Positions 1 through 8,474 of a DNA stretch of 63,470 nucleotides are shown piece after piece (the stretch's first letter is position 1; every line of letters starts with the position of its first letter). This DNA comes from Polyangiaceae bacterium (lineage in GTDB: Bacteria > Myxococcota_A > Polyangia > Polyangiales > Polyangiaceae). The notes under the pieces are model-generated. The model did not search any database. It was not told where the DNA came from and saw nothing but the letters and a program-made list of their open reading frames with translations. The translations under genes were made by a program, and so were the position numbers. The stretch lies in NCBI GenBank assembly GCA_025937895.1, contig JAICQL010000016.1, positions 1 through 63,470 of the forward strand. Reading direction: 5' to 3'.

Positions 1-430
1 CGTCGAGCCAGCGCGTGTGCACACACTTGATGGCGACGAGCCGCGAAAAATCCGCCGGACCTCGCATCAGCGCGACGTACACCGCACCCATGCCGCCCTC
101 GGCGATCTGCGCAAGCAAGGTGTAGCGCCCCACCCGCTCCCCCGTGCGATCGCCGCGGCGGCGCTCCGCGCCGGGCGGCAGCGCCTCCGGCAGCGCGCCG
201 GGAGAGAGCGGTGGCGGTGACGCGGAAGGCGGAAAAGAGGGCGGACAAAGCGACGCGCCCGCCGCCGCAGAGAGCGCGGCGCGCGCGCTGCCCACCGGGG
301 GCTCTGAACGCGGGCCACCCGCCGGAAGCTGCGAATGCGTGCTCGCCGGGAGCTCCGCATCCGCTCCCTGCGCAGAGCTGGACGGCGCCGCCGTGCGACC
401 CGGTGAACCAGCGGGAGCCGTGATCCTCAT
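1..430 (-). CDS. Serine/threonine protein kinase, N-terminal part (runs off left edge)
   Basis: Reading the minus strand from ATG at 430 gives 143 residues that continue beyond the window. The first ~95 residues are low-complexity, rich in Ala, Pro, Ser and Arg, with no recognisable domain. The kinase fold then begins: GRYTLLAQIAEGGMG (about residues 99-113) is the glycine-rich loop, and VAIK (~131-134) carries the ATP-binding lysine. This is the Hanks-type kinase signature typical of myxobacterial signalling kinases. The catalytic loop and any sensor or membrane part lie outside the window. No strong ribosome binding site precedes the ATG, so an internal start nearer the kinase domain cannot be excluded. 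It reads away from the next gene. Confidence 0.85.
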   Translation of the reverse strand, partial: MRITAPAGSPGRTAAPSSSAQGADAELPASTHSQLPAGGPRSEPPVGSARAALSAAAGASLCPPSFPPSASPPPLSPGALPEALPPGAERRRGDRTGERVGRYTLLAQIAEGGMGAVYVALMRGPADFSRLVAIKCVHTRWLD

Positions 431-836
431 CCGTCTGTCTTTGCGCTATCTGCGGGCTACAGGGTCCGACTCGCTCGTGCCCTATCCTTTACATGCCGGA
501 TGAGGTCTCGACCGATCAGCCGCTTGTGAGCAGGCCGCCGGTTTTCGGTTTTGCGACTTTGCCGCGAGCGCGACGACCAACCCGATCGGCTCCGAGCACT
601 GCCATTTCATCCCAGCAGAGTCCTGCAACAAAGGCAGAATCTCCACCCTTTCTCCGCTCCACATCCGATCTGGAATGTCGTCGCGGCAGACCCCTCTCTC
701 CGCCACATTCCGATCTGGAATGTCTCGCCGACAGACCCCCCCTCTCCGCCCACATTCCGATCTGGAATGTCCCCCGATAGACCCCCTCCTACTCTCCGTT
801 CCCCAGTGAACACCGATTCCGGGTAGCCTTCGTCCA
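431..836. other. Intergenic region with palindromic tandem repeat
   Basis: This 406-bp gap lies between the leftward kinase and the rightward YdeI-like gene, so it should hold promoters for both. Its first half has no obvious gene. The second half is occupied by three copies of a ~46-bp unit containing a 19-bp palindrome. Short open frames across the repeats merely translate the repeat and are not credible genes. Confidence 0.6.
645..800. repeat. Three tandem ~46-bp units with ACATTCC/GGAATGT palindrome
   Basis: The sequence ACATTCCGATCTGGAATGT occurs at 705-723 and 752-770, and with one T missing at 661-678. Its 7-bp arms are perfectly complementary around GATCT. The stretches between copies are similar to each other, each with a CGNCAGACCCC-like core followed by CTCTCCGCC. 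The whole is therefore a degenerate tandem repeat of period 44-47 bp, not a repeat-spacer array. Function unknown; repeated operators or a dispersed genomic repeat are both possible. Confidence 0.75.
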
Positions 837-1565
837 GTGGTCGAGGTGAACCCCAAACACGTCCGCGCCTTCCCGAGCGCGGCGGCGATGGATTGCTGGC
901 TGGCCGCCCATCACGCCAGCGAGAGTGAGCTGTGGCTGCAGCTGTTCAAGAAGAGCTCGGGGCAGCCCACCGTCAGCTACCGGGAGGCCGTGGAGGTGGC
1001 GCTGTGCTGGGGCTGGATCGACGGCTTGAAGAAGGCGCTCGATGAGCGAGCTTTTCTGCAGCGCTTCACCCCGCGCCGGCCGCGCAGCATCTGGAGCCAG
1101 ATCAACCGCGAGCTGGTGGAGAAGCTGATCCGGGAGGGCCGCATGCAGCCGCCAGGGCTGGTGCACGTCCAGGCTGCGCAGGCCGACGGCCGCTGGGAGG
1201 CGGCCTATGCCTCCCCGCGCAACGCCTCGCTGCCGCCCGAGCTGAAGGCAGCGATCGAGGCCAACCCGCTCGCGCTCGCCACGTATCGAAAGCTCAACCG
1301 CACCAACATCTTCGCGCTCGCATTCCGCTTCACGCAGTTGAAGACCGCCGCAGCTCGCGAGCGCAAGCTGGCCGACCTGGTGGCGATGCTGGCGCGCGGC
1401 GAGACCTTGCACCCGCTGTCCTCGCGGCCCTCCCCGGCCGAGTCCCCCGCAACGGGCGCCAAGAAGAAGGCGGCGGCCCGCGCGGCCCCCAAGCGCACCA
1501 GACCGCGCGCGCCCGCCGCCAGCGCGAGCAAGTCTCTCGCCCGCAAGAAGCGCGCACCCCGCTAG
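837..1565 (+). CDS. YdeI/OmpD-associated family protein
   Basis: A 242-residue cytoplasmic protein starting at GTG 837. Residues ~1-190 match the YdeI/OmdA-like family, with the CWGWIDGLKK segment near residues 58-67 and the TPRRPRSIWSQIN segment near 80-92. The biochemical role of this family is not established; E. coli YdeI is linked to peptide and antibiotic tolerance. The last ~50 residues form a basic Ala/Lys/Arg/Pro tail with SASKSLARKK-like runs, which could bind nucleic acid or the envelope. Its stop codon overlaps that of the convergent QueA-like gene (TAG at 1563-1565 against the complementary TAG at 1562-1564). The GTG start is the best in-frame choice after the repeat region; another GTG lies three codons downstream. 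Confidence 0.8.
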   Translation: MVEVNPKHVRAFPSAAAMDCWLAAHHASESELWLQLFKKSSGQPTVSYREAVEVALCWGWIDGLKKALDERAFLQRFTPRRPRSIWSQINRELVEKLIREGRMQPPGLVHVQAAQADGRWEAAYASPRNASLPPELKAAIEANPLALATYRKLNRTNIFALAFRFTQLKTAAARERKLADLVAMLARGETLHPLSSRPSPAESPATGAKKKAAARAAPKRTRPRAPAASASKSLARKKRAPR

Positions 1566-2581
1566 CCGATCCAGCAGGCATCCCCGAACTCGTGGCCCAG
1601 GTACCCCCACGCCTCCGCGCGGGCATGGGCGCGCTCCAGCAGCGCGCGCGGGGCAAATGCCTGCAAGAGAGCGTAGTGGCTCTCGCTGGGATCGTGCATG
1701 CCGGTGAGCAGCGCGTCCACCACCCGCCGGCGATGGCCGGGGCCGATGCGCAGTGACGTGGCGCCCTCCCCCGCTGTCAGCGTGCCTCGCTCCAGCGCTC
1801 GCCCCTCGAGGGCGCGCACCACGCTGGTGCCCACTGCGGTCACCCGCCTGCCGGCAGCGTGCGCTGCAAACACCGCCTGCACCGTCTCCTCGGGGATGAA
1901 GGTCCGCTCCACCAGCGGTAAGGCCGCATCCAGCTCCGCGTCCCCCGTGGCAGAGAGCCCGGCAGCGTGGGTCAACGCCGCCAGCCGCACTCCGCGCTCG
2001 CGCAGCGCGAGCAGGCGCGCGCCGTCGAGCGGATAGCCCGCGGACGGCGCCTCCACGGCCCAGGGCCGCGCCGCGTACGCGGTCTGCACGTCCCAGAGCT
2101 GCAGCGGCTGCTCGAGATACGAATATTGCACCGGCCGCGCGCTGCGATACAGCGCCGACCAGAAGCGCGCACCCTCATCCGCAAAGCGTACGTGCCACAA
2201 GCGCGCGCTGAGCGGCGAGATCGCCGTGACCTGCGCATGCAGCTCGCCCAGGCTGAGCTCGCTGCCGGCAAGTAGCGGCGGCGGCACGGGACGGTGTTCG
2301 GTGGGCGTGGTCCAGTCTCCGCTGCCGAAGGCCACCGCGCGCCAGCTGCCGTCGGGCTCCCGTCCCAGCAGGCGCAGCTCGATGGGCTGACGGCTCTCCC
2401 TCACATATCCGCGCAGGGCGGCGGGCAAGGTGGCCGCGTCGTTGACCACCAGCAAATCCTCCGGTTCGAGCAAGAGCGGCAGCTCGCTGGCACGCCGATC
2501 GGAGATGCTGCCGCTCGGCACGTCGAGCTGCAGCAGCCGCCCGCCGGCACGTTCCGCACGGGGAGCGCGCGCCGGCTTCAT
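1562..2581 (-). CDS. QueA-like S-adenosylmethionine:tRNA ribosyltransferase-isomerase
   Basis: A 339-residue protein, about the length of QueA, which transfers and isomerises the ribosyl part of SAM onto 7-aminomethyl-7-deazaguanine in tRNA during queuosine synthesis. Family landmarks are LLVVNDAATLPAALRG (~43-58), PVQYSYLEQP (~148), AVGTSVVRALEG (~247), GMHDPSESHYALL (~291) and a C-terminal GYLGHEFGDACWIG. The sequence is of the divergent type found in actinobacteria and myxobacteria, so orthology with E. coli QueA is not certain. The start ATG overlaps the stop of the upstream SDR by 4 bp (ATGA), so the two are translationally coupled. No other queuosine gene is in the window. Confidence 0.82.
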   Translation of the reverse strand: MKPARAPRAERAGGRLLQLDVPSGSISDRRASELPLLLEPEDLLVVNDAATLPAALRGYVRESRQPIELRLLGREPDGSWRAVAFGSGDWTTPTEHRPVPPPLLAGSELSLGELHAQVTAISPLSARLWHVRFADEGARFWSALYRSARPVQYSYLEQPLQLWDVQTAYAARPWAVEAPSAGYPLDGARLLALRERGVRLAALTHAAGLSATGDAELDAALPLVERTFIPEETVQAVFAAHAAGRRVTAVGTSVVRALEGRALERGTLTAGEGATSLRIGPGHRRRVVDALLTGMHDPSESHYALLQAFAPRALLERAHARAEAWGYLGHEFGDACWIG

Positions 2582-3309
2582 GCCACCTCCAGCCGTGCAG
2601 CTTCACGACGGCTGCCGGACTCCAGCGCCCCGCGCGCCAGGGAGCCCACGATGCGCGCGGCGATCTCCTCCGGTCGCGCCAGGGTCGCAGGGTCAGCGTC
2701 AGGCAGCGCGGCCGCGTGCATGGCCGTATCCATCTCGCCCGGATCGATCGACACGAAGCGCACCCCAGTGCCGGCCAGCTCCGCCGCCCAGCTGCGCGAC
2801 AGGTGATCCAGCGCGGCCTTCGAGACGCCATACGCTCCCCAGCTCGGGTAAGCACTGGTCGCCGCGTCCGAGCTGATGTGTACCACCAGCCCCTCTCCGC
2901 GCAGCAGCATGTTGCCCGCGATGGCCTTGCTGAGCCGGAAGGGGCCGAGCAAGTTCACCTCCAGCACCCGCGCGAAGTCTTCGCAGCTCGTGTCGAGCAA
3001 GAGCTTCAGCGGGGTGGGGCCGAGCCAGCTGGCGTTGTGCACCAGCACGTCGATCGGGCCGATCAGCGCCGCAGCGGCGCCTGCGATCGGATAAGTATCT
3101 GCCTTCTCGCCCAGATCGGCGGCCAGGCCATGCGCCACGTGGCCCTGCGCCCGCAGCTCCGCCGCCACCTGCTCGATGGCGTCGCGATCGCGCGCCACTC
3201 CGACAACCCGCGCCCCGGCTCGCGCAAACTCCGCGAGCAGCGCACGGCCCAGACCGCGACTGGCCCCGGTGACGAGCACCGACTTCTTCTGCAATGACAT
3301 GAGCTCCAT
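2578..3309 (-). CDS. SDR family NAD(P)-dependent oxidoreductase
   Basis: A 243-residue classical short-chain dehydrogenase. The nucleotide-binding motif TGASRGLG lies at residues 14-21, HNAS at 91-94 replaces the usual NNAG, the Asn of VNLLG is at ~119, catalytic Ser is at 146/147, and YGVSK (Tyr160, Lys164) completes the active site. The substrate cannot be read from the sequence. It is the first gene of a two-gene operon with the QueA-like gene (4-bp overlap) and is transcribed away from the XRE-cupin regulator, which is its most likely controller. ATG at 3309 is preceded by GGAGG-like sequence; the internal Met at residue 4 is an alternative start. Confidence 0.9.
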   Translation of the reverse strand: MELMSLQKKSVLVTGASRGLGRALLAEFARAGARVVGVARDRDAIEQVAAELRAQGHVAHGLAADLGEKADTYPIAGAAAALIGPIDVLVHNASWLGPTPLKLLLDTSCEDFARVLEVNLLGPFRLSKAIAGNMLLRGEGLVVHISSDAATSAYPSWGAYGVSKAALDHLSRSWAAELAGTGVRFVSIDPGEMDTAMHAAALPDADPATLARPEEIAARIVGSLARGALESGSRREAARLEVA

Positions 3310-3360
3310 TTCCTCCTGTCACTGAAGCTAAGCAGCGCGCGCCGATAAACTGGCGAGCAC

Positions 3361-3383
3361 GCCAACCTATTGGCAGAATACCA
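3361..3383. promoter_or_regulatory. Repeated CCAA/TTGG half-sites between SDR and XRE-cupin genes
   Basis: GCCAA-CCTA-TTGGC (3361-3374) is an inverted repeat, and the TTGG of this site pairs again with CCAA at ~3380-3383. The cluster ends a few bases before the regulator's ATG at 3389 and lies in the shared promoter region of the divergent SDR operon. It is the obvious candidate operator for the XRE-cupin protein, but this is inference from position and symmetry. Confidence 0.4.
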
Positions 3384-3388
3384 ACTCG

Positions 3389-3943
<555 letters not shown>

Positions 3944-4807
3944 AGCGCGGGCGCACGCGGCACCCGTTTTTTCCCTGCCGCCGCCAGCGGCATGCAAGCG
4001 GCGGCCCCCTCGGGCCACCGTCAGAGCGTTGCACCTTCGTTCGTGGAGCGTGGCACCAGCAAAGCAGTGCCAGCGAATGGTTGAGCTGGATCATGCAGGT
4101 CAAGGGTCGAGGCGCGGCGGCCCCTGAGCGGCCGCCGCTCGAGAGCCCGCCCGGGCGAAGAGCGCACGAGCAGGCAAGAGCGAGTGAGGGCGGCGCACCG
4201 CTGGGTGCGCGCTGCCCGCGCTGGGTTGACGACGGTGCTACCAGCGCCGGATGCGGGGCATCCGGCGCGGCGGGCCGCGGATCAGCGCACGCGAACGCCT
4301 GCGAGCTGCAGTGGTCGAGCGTGAACGGCGCGAGCGCGGCCGCCAGTACGCCCTGACGAAGCAACGAACGATGCGGAGAGCAAGCTTGCGAGCGGCAGCG
4401 GCCACGCCGCCACCCGCTGCTGCAACAGTGACCGACGAGGTCACCTTGCCGGACAGTGCCACCCTGGCGGTGGCACCGGCGGCTACTTCAGCAGCAGCTA
4501 CATCACCGGCAGCTACGCAGCTGCCAGCAGCAAGCCCTGCTCAACGCTTGCGAGCGAAACGCGCGCAATCGATCGAGCCAGCGGAAGGGGTACGAGCACC
4601 AAACTGCGAAAGCTTCCTGTACATCGTACGTCCTCCTTCCGAATGCTGCGGTACTGTGAAGGACGCGACCGCTCCCGTCAAGTCGCCGGCGATTTTCTGG
4701 CCTGGTGGTCAAAGTGTCGCCCGCTGTCGATCCCGCTGGGCCCGGTTCGTCGCACGAATAGAAGCCGGGATGGCACCGACGCCAGCCCAACCAAGAGGAG
4801 AACGACG
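3944..4807. other. 864-bp region without a credible gene, rich in hairpins
   Basis: Open frames here have no recognisable domain, no good ribosome binding site and biased composition, so none is called. The interval contains several perfect GC-rich inverted repeats (see the entry for 4114-4525) and the 11-mer GCTTGCGAGCG twice (4384-4394 and 4546-4556). T6 at 3967-3972 downstream of a GC-rich stretch may help terminate the XRE-cupin transcript. The last ~150 bp should contain the promoter of the YCII gene. Confidence 0.5.
4114..4525. other. Cluster of five perfect inverted repeats (possible structured RNA)
   Basis: Perfect inverted repeats seen by eye: GCGGCGGCC/GGCCGCCGC (4114-4122 with 4130-4138), an 11-bp pair GCGCCGGATGC/GCATCCGGCGC with only GGG between (4244-4254 with 4258-4268), GTGACC/GGTCAC (4428-4433 with 4439-4444), GTGCCACC/GGTGGCAC (4456-4463 with 4469-4476) and GGCAGCT/AGCTGCC (4508-4514 with 4519-4525). 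None is followed by a T-run, so they are not typical terminators. A structured RNA or decayed repeat element is possible; strand unknown. Confidence 0.4.
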
Positions 4808-5236
4808 ATGCGAGTCATGGTGATTGTCAAGGCGACCAACAACTCCGAGACGGGCCAGCTGCCGAGCCCCGAGCTGCTCGGCGCAATGGGCAAATACAAC
4901 GAGGAGCTGGTCAAGGCGGGAGTCATGCTCGCCGGTGAGGGCCTGAAGCCGAGCTCGTTCGGCAAGCGAATCGAGTTCCGCGGCGCCAAGCGCAGCGTCG
5001 TCGACGGCCCCTTCAGCGAGACGAAGGAGCTCGTGGCAGGTTTCTGGATCTGGCAGGTCAAGTCGATGGAAGAGGCGCTCGAGTGGGCCAAGCGCTGTCC
5101 CGAGCCCATGCCCGGTGAAGAGAGCGTACTGGAGCTGCGCCCCGTGTTCGAGGCGGAGGACTTCGCCCCCATTGATCCCACCGGCGAGCACCGCCAGCGC
5201 GAAGCCGCGCTGCGCGAGCAGACCAAGGCGCGCTGA
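4808..5236 (+). CDS. YCII/DGPF-domain protein
   Basis: A 142-residue protein starting at ATG 4808, with AAGAGGAGA placed 7-8 bases upstream as ribosome binding site. It shows the family pattern: MRVMVIVKAT at the start, DGPFSETKELVAGFWIWQVKS (about residues 62-81) giving the DGPF signature, and EWAKRCPEP (~89-97). These dimeric alpha-beta-barrel proteins are related to YciI and are often encoded next to ECF sigma factors, but here the neighbouring sigma operon is convergent and 1.5 kb away. Enzymatic function is unknown for most members. The C-terminal ~25 residues are charged and extend beyond the core fold. Confidence 0.88.
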   Translation: MRVMVIVKATNNSETGQLPSPELLGAMGKYNEELVKAGVMLAGEGLKPSSFGKRIEFRGAKRSVVDGPFSETKELVAGFWIWQVKSMEEALEWAKRCPEPMPGEESVLELRPVFEAEDFAPIDPTGEHRQREAALREQTKAR

Positions 5237-5389
5237 GCACGGCCAAGGCGGCGCCGGTGGGGGGCGCCGCCAGCCACGGCGCTGCAGTGTCAGGAGGAGG
5301 AGCGCGCTCGCTCCACGCAGCCGGGCGGCACCGCCGCGCGTCACCACACGTCACCACACGTCACATGGGCACTGCGCGCGCCGACTCCG

Positions 5390-6205
5390 TCACTGCGGCC
5401 CCTTGATGAACGCCAGCTCCCGCACGCGCGGCGCGTGCGGATCGCGCGGATAGCGGTCGAGGAAGCGCCGCGCCGCCAGCGCCAGCGCGGCGTGATCGCC
5501 CTCTGCCGCCAGCGCCTCGATCGCCACGACCTCCGCGTCCGCGGCCAGCTCGCCGTCAGGGAACTCGGCGCGATAGTGCTCGATCTGCCTCAAGGTGCTC
5601 TGCGCCGCGCCGATCGCCAGCGACGCCCGCGCCGCGTCCAGCGCGGCCACTTCGCGCGCCAGGCGCGAAGCGCGCTGCGCGGCCGTGCGCTCCGCGCGCT
5701 GGCTCGGTGCACGCGCCGGCTCAGCGTGCGCCGCAACGCCGGCCACTGGCGGCGGCGCGCTCTCGGGGCTCAGCTCCGGCAACGCGAGCTCCGCCACCCG
5801 GCGCGGCGGCAATGGCGGCACCAGCAACGCCCGCTCGCTCGCCGCGCGCGACCACAGCGCCACCACGGCGCCGCCCGCCACTACCCCCAGCACCAGCGCG
5901 GCCAGCGCCGCACGATACGGAGCGCGCTCGAGCCAGCCGCGCGCCGGCTCATCACCGCGCTCATCACTGCGCTCGTAACCGCGCGGCAAGTCACGCCGCT
6001 CGTCACTGCGCGGCACTGGCCTCTCGCCGGGCGGCGCAAGCGCGCCGAGCGCCGCGAGCGCACGCGCGTCGGCCGCCAGCGCGCAAAAGGCCCGCTCGCT
6101 GGCCCCGGGCGGCGGCGCATCGTCCGCCGCCGACGCCAGCAGCCGCCGCTCGAGCTCCGCATCATCCAGCTCTGCCAGCACACCAAGGTCCTCGTGATGG
6201 CTCAT
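5390..6205 (-). CDS. Putative anti-sigma factor with C-terminal TPR-like repeats
   Basis: A 271-residue protein. Its ATG (6205) overlaps the stop of the upstream ECF sigma gene by 4 bp (ATGA). The N-terminal ~90 residues are acidic and Ala/Arg-rich, the part expected to hold the sigma factor. One transmembrane helix follows (AALAALVLGVVAGGAVVALW, ~104-123), then a Pro/Ala linker and a periplasmic region whose last ~75 residues resemble the helical repeats of outer-membrane assembly TPR proteins (LRQIEHYRAEFPDGELAADAE, then FLDRYPRDPHAPRVRELA). No zinc-binding HxxxCxxC motif is seen, so this is not a classical ZAS protein. Last gene of a three-gene operon. Function inferred from coupling to the sigma factor. 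Confidence 0.72.
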   Translation of the reverse strand: MSHHEDLGVLAELDDAELERRLLASAADDAPPPGASERAFCALAADARALAALGALAPPGERPVPRSDERRDLPRGYERSDERGDEPARGWLERAPYRAALAALVLGVVAGGAVVALWSRAASERALLVPPLPPRRVAELALPELSPESAPPPVAGVAAHAEPARAPSQRAERTAAQRASRLAREVAALDAARASLAIGAAQSTLRQIEHYRAEFPDGELAADAEVVAIEALAAEGDHAALALAARRFLDRYPRDPHAPRVRELAFIKGPQ

Positions 6206-6735
6206 GCGCTCCTCCTCGGCGCCCGCTGCGCGGCGCGCAGGCGCCTGGCCGCCGCCGAGAACTCCTCGCGCGCCCGGCGCAACCGCGAGCCCACCGTGCC
6301 CACGGGGATGTGCTCGATCTCGGCGATGGCACGCACATCCAGCCCCTCCAGCTCGAACAGCACCAGCACGCTGCGCAGCTCCAGCGGCAAGCGATCGAGC
6401 ACCTGATCCAGCAGCGCGCGCGCTCGCGCCTGCTCCAGGCGCTCCTCCGGCGAGGGCGCGCTGTCGCTCAGCTCCAGCCCCTCCAGCTCGTCGTGCGCCG
6501 GCCTGCGTGCGTTCTGCCGGAGCTGACCGGCGGCCACGCGCAGCGCCACCCCGTACAGAAACGAGTGCTGCTTGCCCTGCTCGATCTGCGCCAGCTTGCG
6601 CGCCGCCACCCAGAACACCTCCTGCGCCGCATCGTCCAGCTGCGCCAGCGGCACACCCAGGCGGCGTAGCAGCCGCCAGATGGACGTGTAGTGGGCCTGA
6701 AACAGCGCACGTACGTCCGGGGTGGAGGGGTTCAC
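6202..6735 (-). CDS. ECF-type RNA polymerase sigma factor
   Basis: A 177-residue sigma-70-family protein with regions 2 and 4. Region 2 spans ~10-80 (YTSIWRLLRRLGVPLAQLDDAAQEVFWVAAR, described here as two parts: helix YTSIWRLLRRLGV and DDAAQEVFWVAAR). Region 4 spans ~110-165 (LPLELRSVLVLFELEGLDVRAIAEIEHIPVGTVGSRLRRARE, i.e. the recognition helix IPVGTVGSRLRRAR). It starts 6 bp after the stop of the upstream barrel-type gene and overlaps the anti-sigma gene by 4 bp, so the three form one operon. It probably responds to an envelope signal, given its membrane partners. Promoter specificity cannot be read from this window. Confidence 0.9.
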   Translation of the reverse strand: MNPSTPDVRALFQAHYTSIWRLLRRLGVPLAQLDDAAQEVFWVAARKLAQIEQGKQHSFLYGVALRVAAGQLRQNARRPAHDELEGLELSDSAPSPEERLEQARARALLDQVLDRLPLELRSVLVLFELEGLDVRAIAEIEHIPVGTVGSRLRRAREEFSAAARRLRAAQRAPRRSA

Positions 6736-6741
6736 GATCGC

Positions 6742-7851
6742 CTAGAAGTGGAAGCCGACACCGACCATGACATAGGCGTTGAACAGTGGAGACTGAAACA
6801 GCCGGCTGCCGTCCTCGCGTTCCGCACTGATACGGTTCAGCCACATCTCCCCGCCCGCGCGCAGGTCCAGGTGCAGCAGCCGCGAGAGGTTGTATTGCAC
6901 GTGCGCCTCCACGTTGGCCGTGGCCAGCCCCTGCGTCTTCTCGCGCGTGGGGCCGCCACGGGTGGAGCGAGTGTTCAGAGCCATGATGCCCACGGTCATG
7001 TCCGAGCAGACCTTGAAGATGAGCCCGGCGGGATCGTACGTGAGCGGAGTGCAACCGCCGACACCTGCCTTGATCCCGAGCAGCGATGTCTCGTAGCCGG
7101 GCGCGTCGTGCTGCGCCGGCCCGAGCAGGGTCCAGCGCACCCGGAACTCGTTGCCCAGCACGAAGGCTCGCGCGTCGGGGGTCGTGACCAGGTTCGTGCG
7201 CGAGATGCTGTAGTCGAGTCGCGGCAATACCACTCCGCGGATCGCACCCAGCTGCACGCCCGCCGACAGGGTGTGCGTGCTGATGTGATCGAGCACCAGC
7301 TTGCCGGGCGGCACCAGCACGTCACGGCGCGCCATCACCAGCTGCACGGGCCCGCGCTCCGCGGCAGGCGGCGGCAGTGCCTCCGTTGCCGGCGCTGCGG
7401 GAGCTGCGGCTGCCGGTGCAGCGGCGACATCGGTCGGCGCCTCCGGCTCACGCTGCAACGCGATCGCCGTCACCACCGCCAGTGCGTCCCCCACCTCCGC
7501 GCAGCTCTTTCCGGACACGTGGCGCGGCTGCGAGTCTCCGGCGCTCGTCTGCACCACCAGGCTACCCGTGAAACCGCTGCCGTCTGGCTCGATGCGCACC
7601 CGCAGCCGGCGCGGCTCCAGCTTGCCCACTGCCCGCTCGGCGGCCTCGAGAGAGGCTCCGCGCGCCTCCACCGCGAGCACGAAGCTGCCCTCGTCAGGGC
7701 ACCCCGCAGGGGCCTGGTAGTCCAGCGCGGCAGGCGCGGCCAGCGCGGCAGGCGCGGCCAGCGAGAGCGACAGGGCAGCAAGAGGGGAGAGAGACGACAT
7801 CCACGAGCGAGTCACCCTGGCTAATGGTGCGCCCCTGCGCTCCGTGATCAC
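6742..7851 (-). CDS. Secreted outer-membrane-type protein of sigma operon
   Basis: Up to 369 residues. The first Met (7851) gives a long arginine-rich leader; the Met at 7800 (MSSLSPLAALSLSLAAPAALA) starts directly with a clean signal peptide and is probably the true start. The mature N-terminus (YQAPAGCPDEGSFVLAVEARG) resembles a domain common in myxobacterial exported proteins. A Pro/Ala linker (~135-165) leads to a C-terminal half rich in alternating hydrophobic segments ending in an aromatic residue (VMVGVGFHF), as in outer-membrane beta-barrels. It is the first gene of the operon with the ECF sigma and anti-sigma genes, suggesting a structural or sensory partner. No enzymatic function is apparent. 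Confidence 0.68.
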   Translation of the reverse strand: MITERRGAPLARVTRSWMSSLSPLAALSLSLAAPAALAAPAALDYQAPAGCPDEGSFVLAVEARGASLEAAERAVGKLEPRRLRVRIEPDGSGFTGSLVVQTSAGDSQPRHVSGKSCAEVGDALAVVTAIALQREPEAPTDVAAAPAAAAPAAPATEALPPPAAERGPVQLVMARRDVLVPPGKLVLDHISTHTLSAGVQLGAIRGVVLPRLDYSISRTNLVTTPDARAFVLGNEFRVRWTLLGPAQHDAPGYETSLLGIKAGVGGCTPLTYDPAGLIFKVCSDMTVGIMALNTRSTRGGPTREKTQGLATANVEAHVQYNLSRLLHLDLRAGGEMWLNRISAEREDGSRLFQSPLFNAYVMVGVGFHF

Positions 7852-7950
7852 GAAAAGCGACGCCGTTCTGTCGCCGCCCTCTTTCCCGCTGGCGAGCGCG
7901 CCCCGAGCCGGCGCTTGCCTGCCGCCCCGGGCCTCTGTTAGCTGGCGCTG

Positions 7951-8466
7951 ATGCCCGCCTATGCCGCCCTGCTGCGCGCCGTCAACGTCGGCGGCACCGG
8001 CAAGCTGCTGATGACGGAGCTGCGTCGCCTGTGTGAAGAGGGCGGGCTGCAGGACGTCACCACCTACATCCAGTCCGGCAACGTCGTCTTCCGTTCTCCG
8101 CGCTCCGAGGCGGGCGTGAAGAAGCTGCTGGAGAAGGCGCTGGCGGAGAAGCTGGGCAAGCCCGTCGGCGTGCTCGTGCGCCAGGCCGAAGAGCTACGCA
8201 GCCTGCTCGAGCAGAATCCCTTCCCCGGCGCCCCCACGAACCGCGTGCTGGTGTTGTTTCTGGACGAGAAGCCGCCGGCGTCCGCCCTGAAGCAGGTGGT
8301 GGCGCCAGACGGAGAGGAGGTGCGCGCGGGCGGGCGGCACATCTTCATCCACTATCCGCAGGGGCTGGGCCGCAGCAAGCTGAAGCTGCCGCTGACCCAG
8401 GTCGGCACCGCGCGCAACCTGAACACCGTGGCCAAGCTGATCGCGCTGCTCGAGCGCCTGGGCTGA
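7951..8466 (+). CDS. DUF1697 domain-containing protein
   Basis: A 171-residue protein matching DUF1697 over its full length. Signatures are YAALLRAVNVGGTGKLLMTELR at the start (begins residue 4), YIQSGNVVFRS (~50-60), and the C-terminal GRSKLKLPLTQVGTARNLNTVAKL (family pattern of Lys/Thr-rich motif followed by TARNWNT). The family is widespread in bacteria, small and cytoplasmic, with no established biochemical role. It stands alone: divergent from the sigma operon by 99 bp and convergent with the TonB-like gene by only 8 bp. Confidence 0.92.
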   Translation: MPAYAALLRAVNVGGTGKLLMTELRRLCEEGGLQDVTTYIQSGNVVFRSPRSEAGVKKLLEKALAEKLGKPVGVLVRQAEELRSLLEQNPFPGAPTNRVLVLFLDEKPPASALKQVVAPDGEEVRAGGRHIFIHYPQGLGRSKLKLPLTQVGTARNLNTVAKLIALLERLG

Positions 8467-8474
8467 CCCGAGTG

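Noticed and set aside
645..800. CRISPR-like array
   Set aside because: Only three repeats, and the spaces between them are similar to one another and not unique spacers; no cas genes are nearby.
482..856. Minus-strand frame with three repeats of an IPDRNV-like peptide
   Set aside because: It merely translates the tandem DNA repeat; no start signal or conserved domain.
4251..4823. 190-residue frame before the YCII gene
   Set aside because: Biased low-complexity sequence over a hairpin-rich region, no ribosome binding site, and it runs into the well-supported YCII start.
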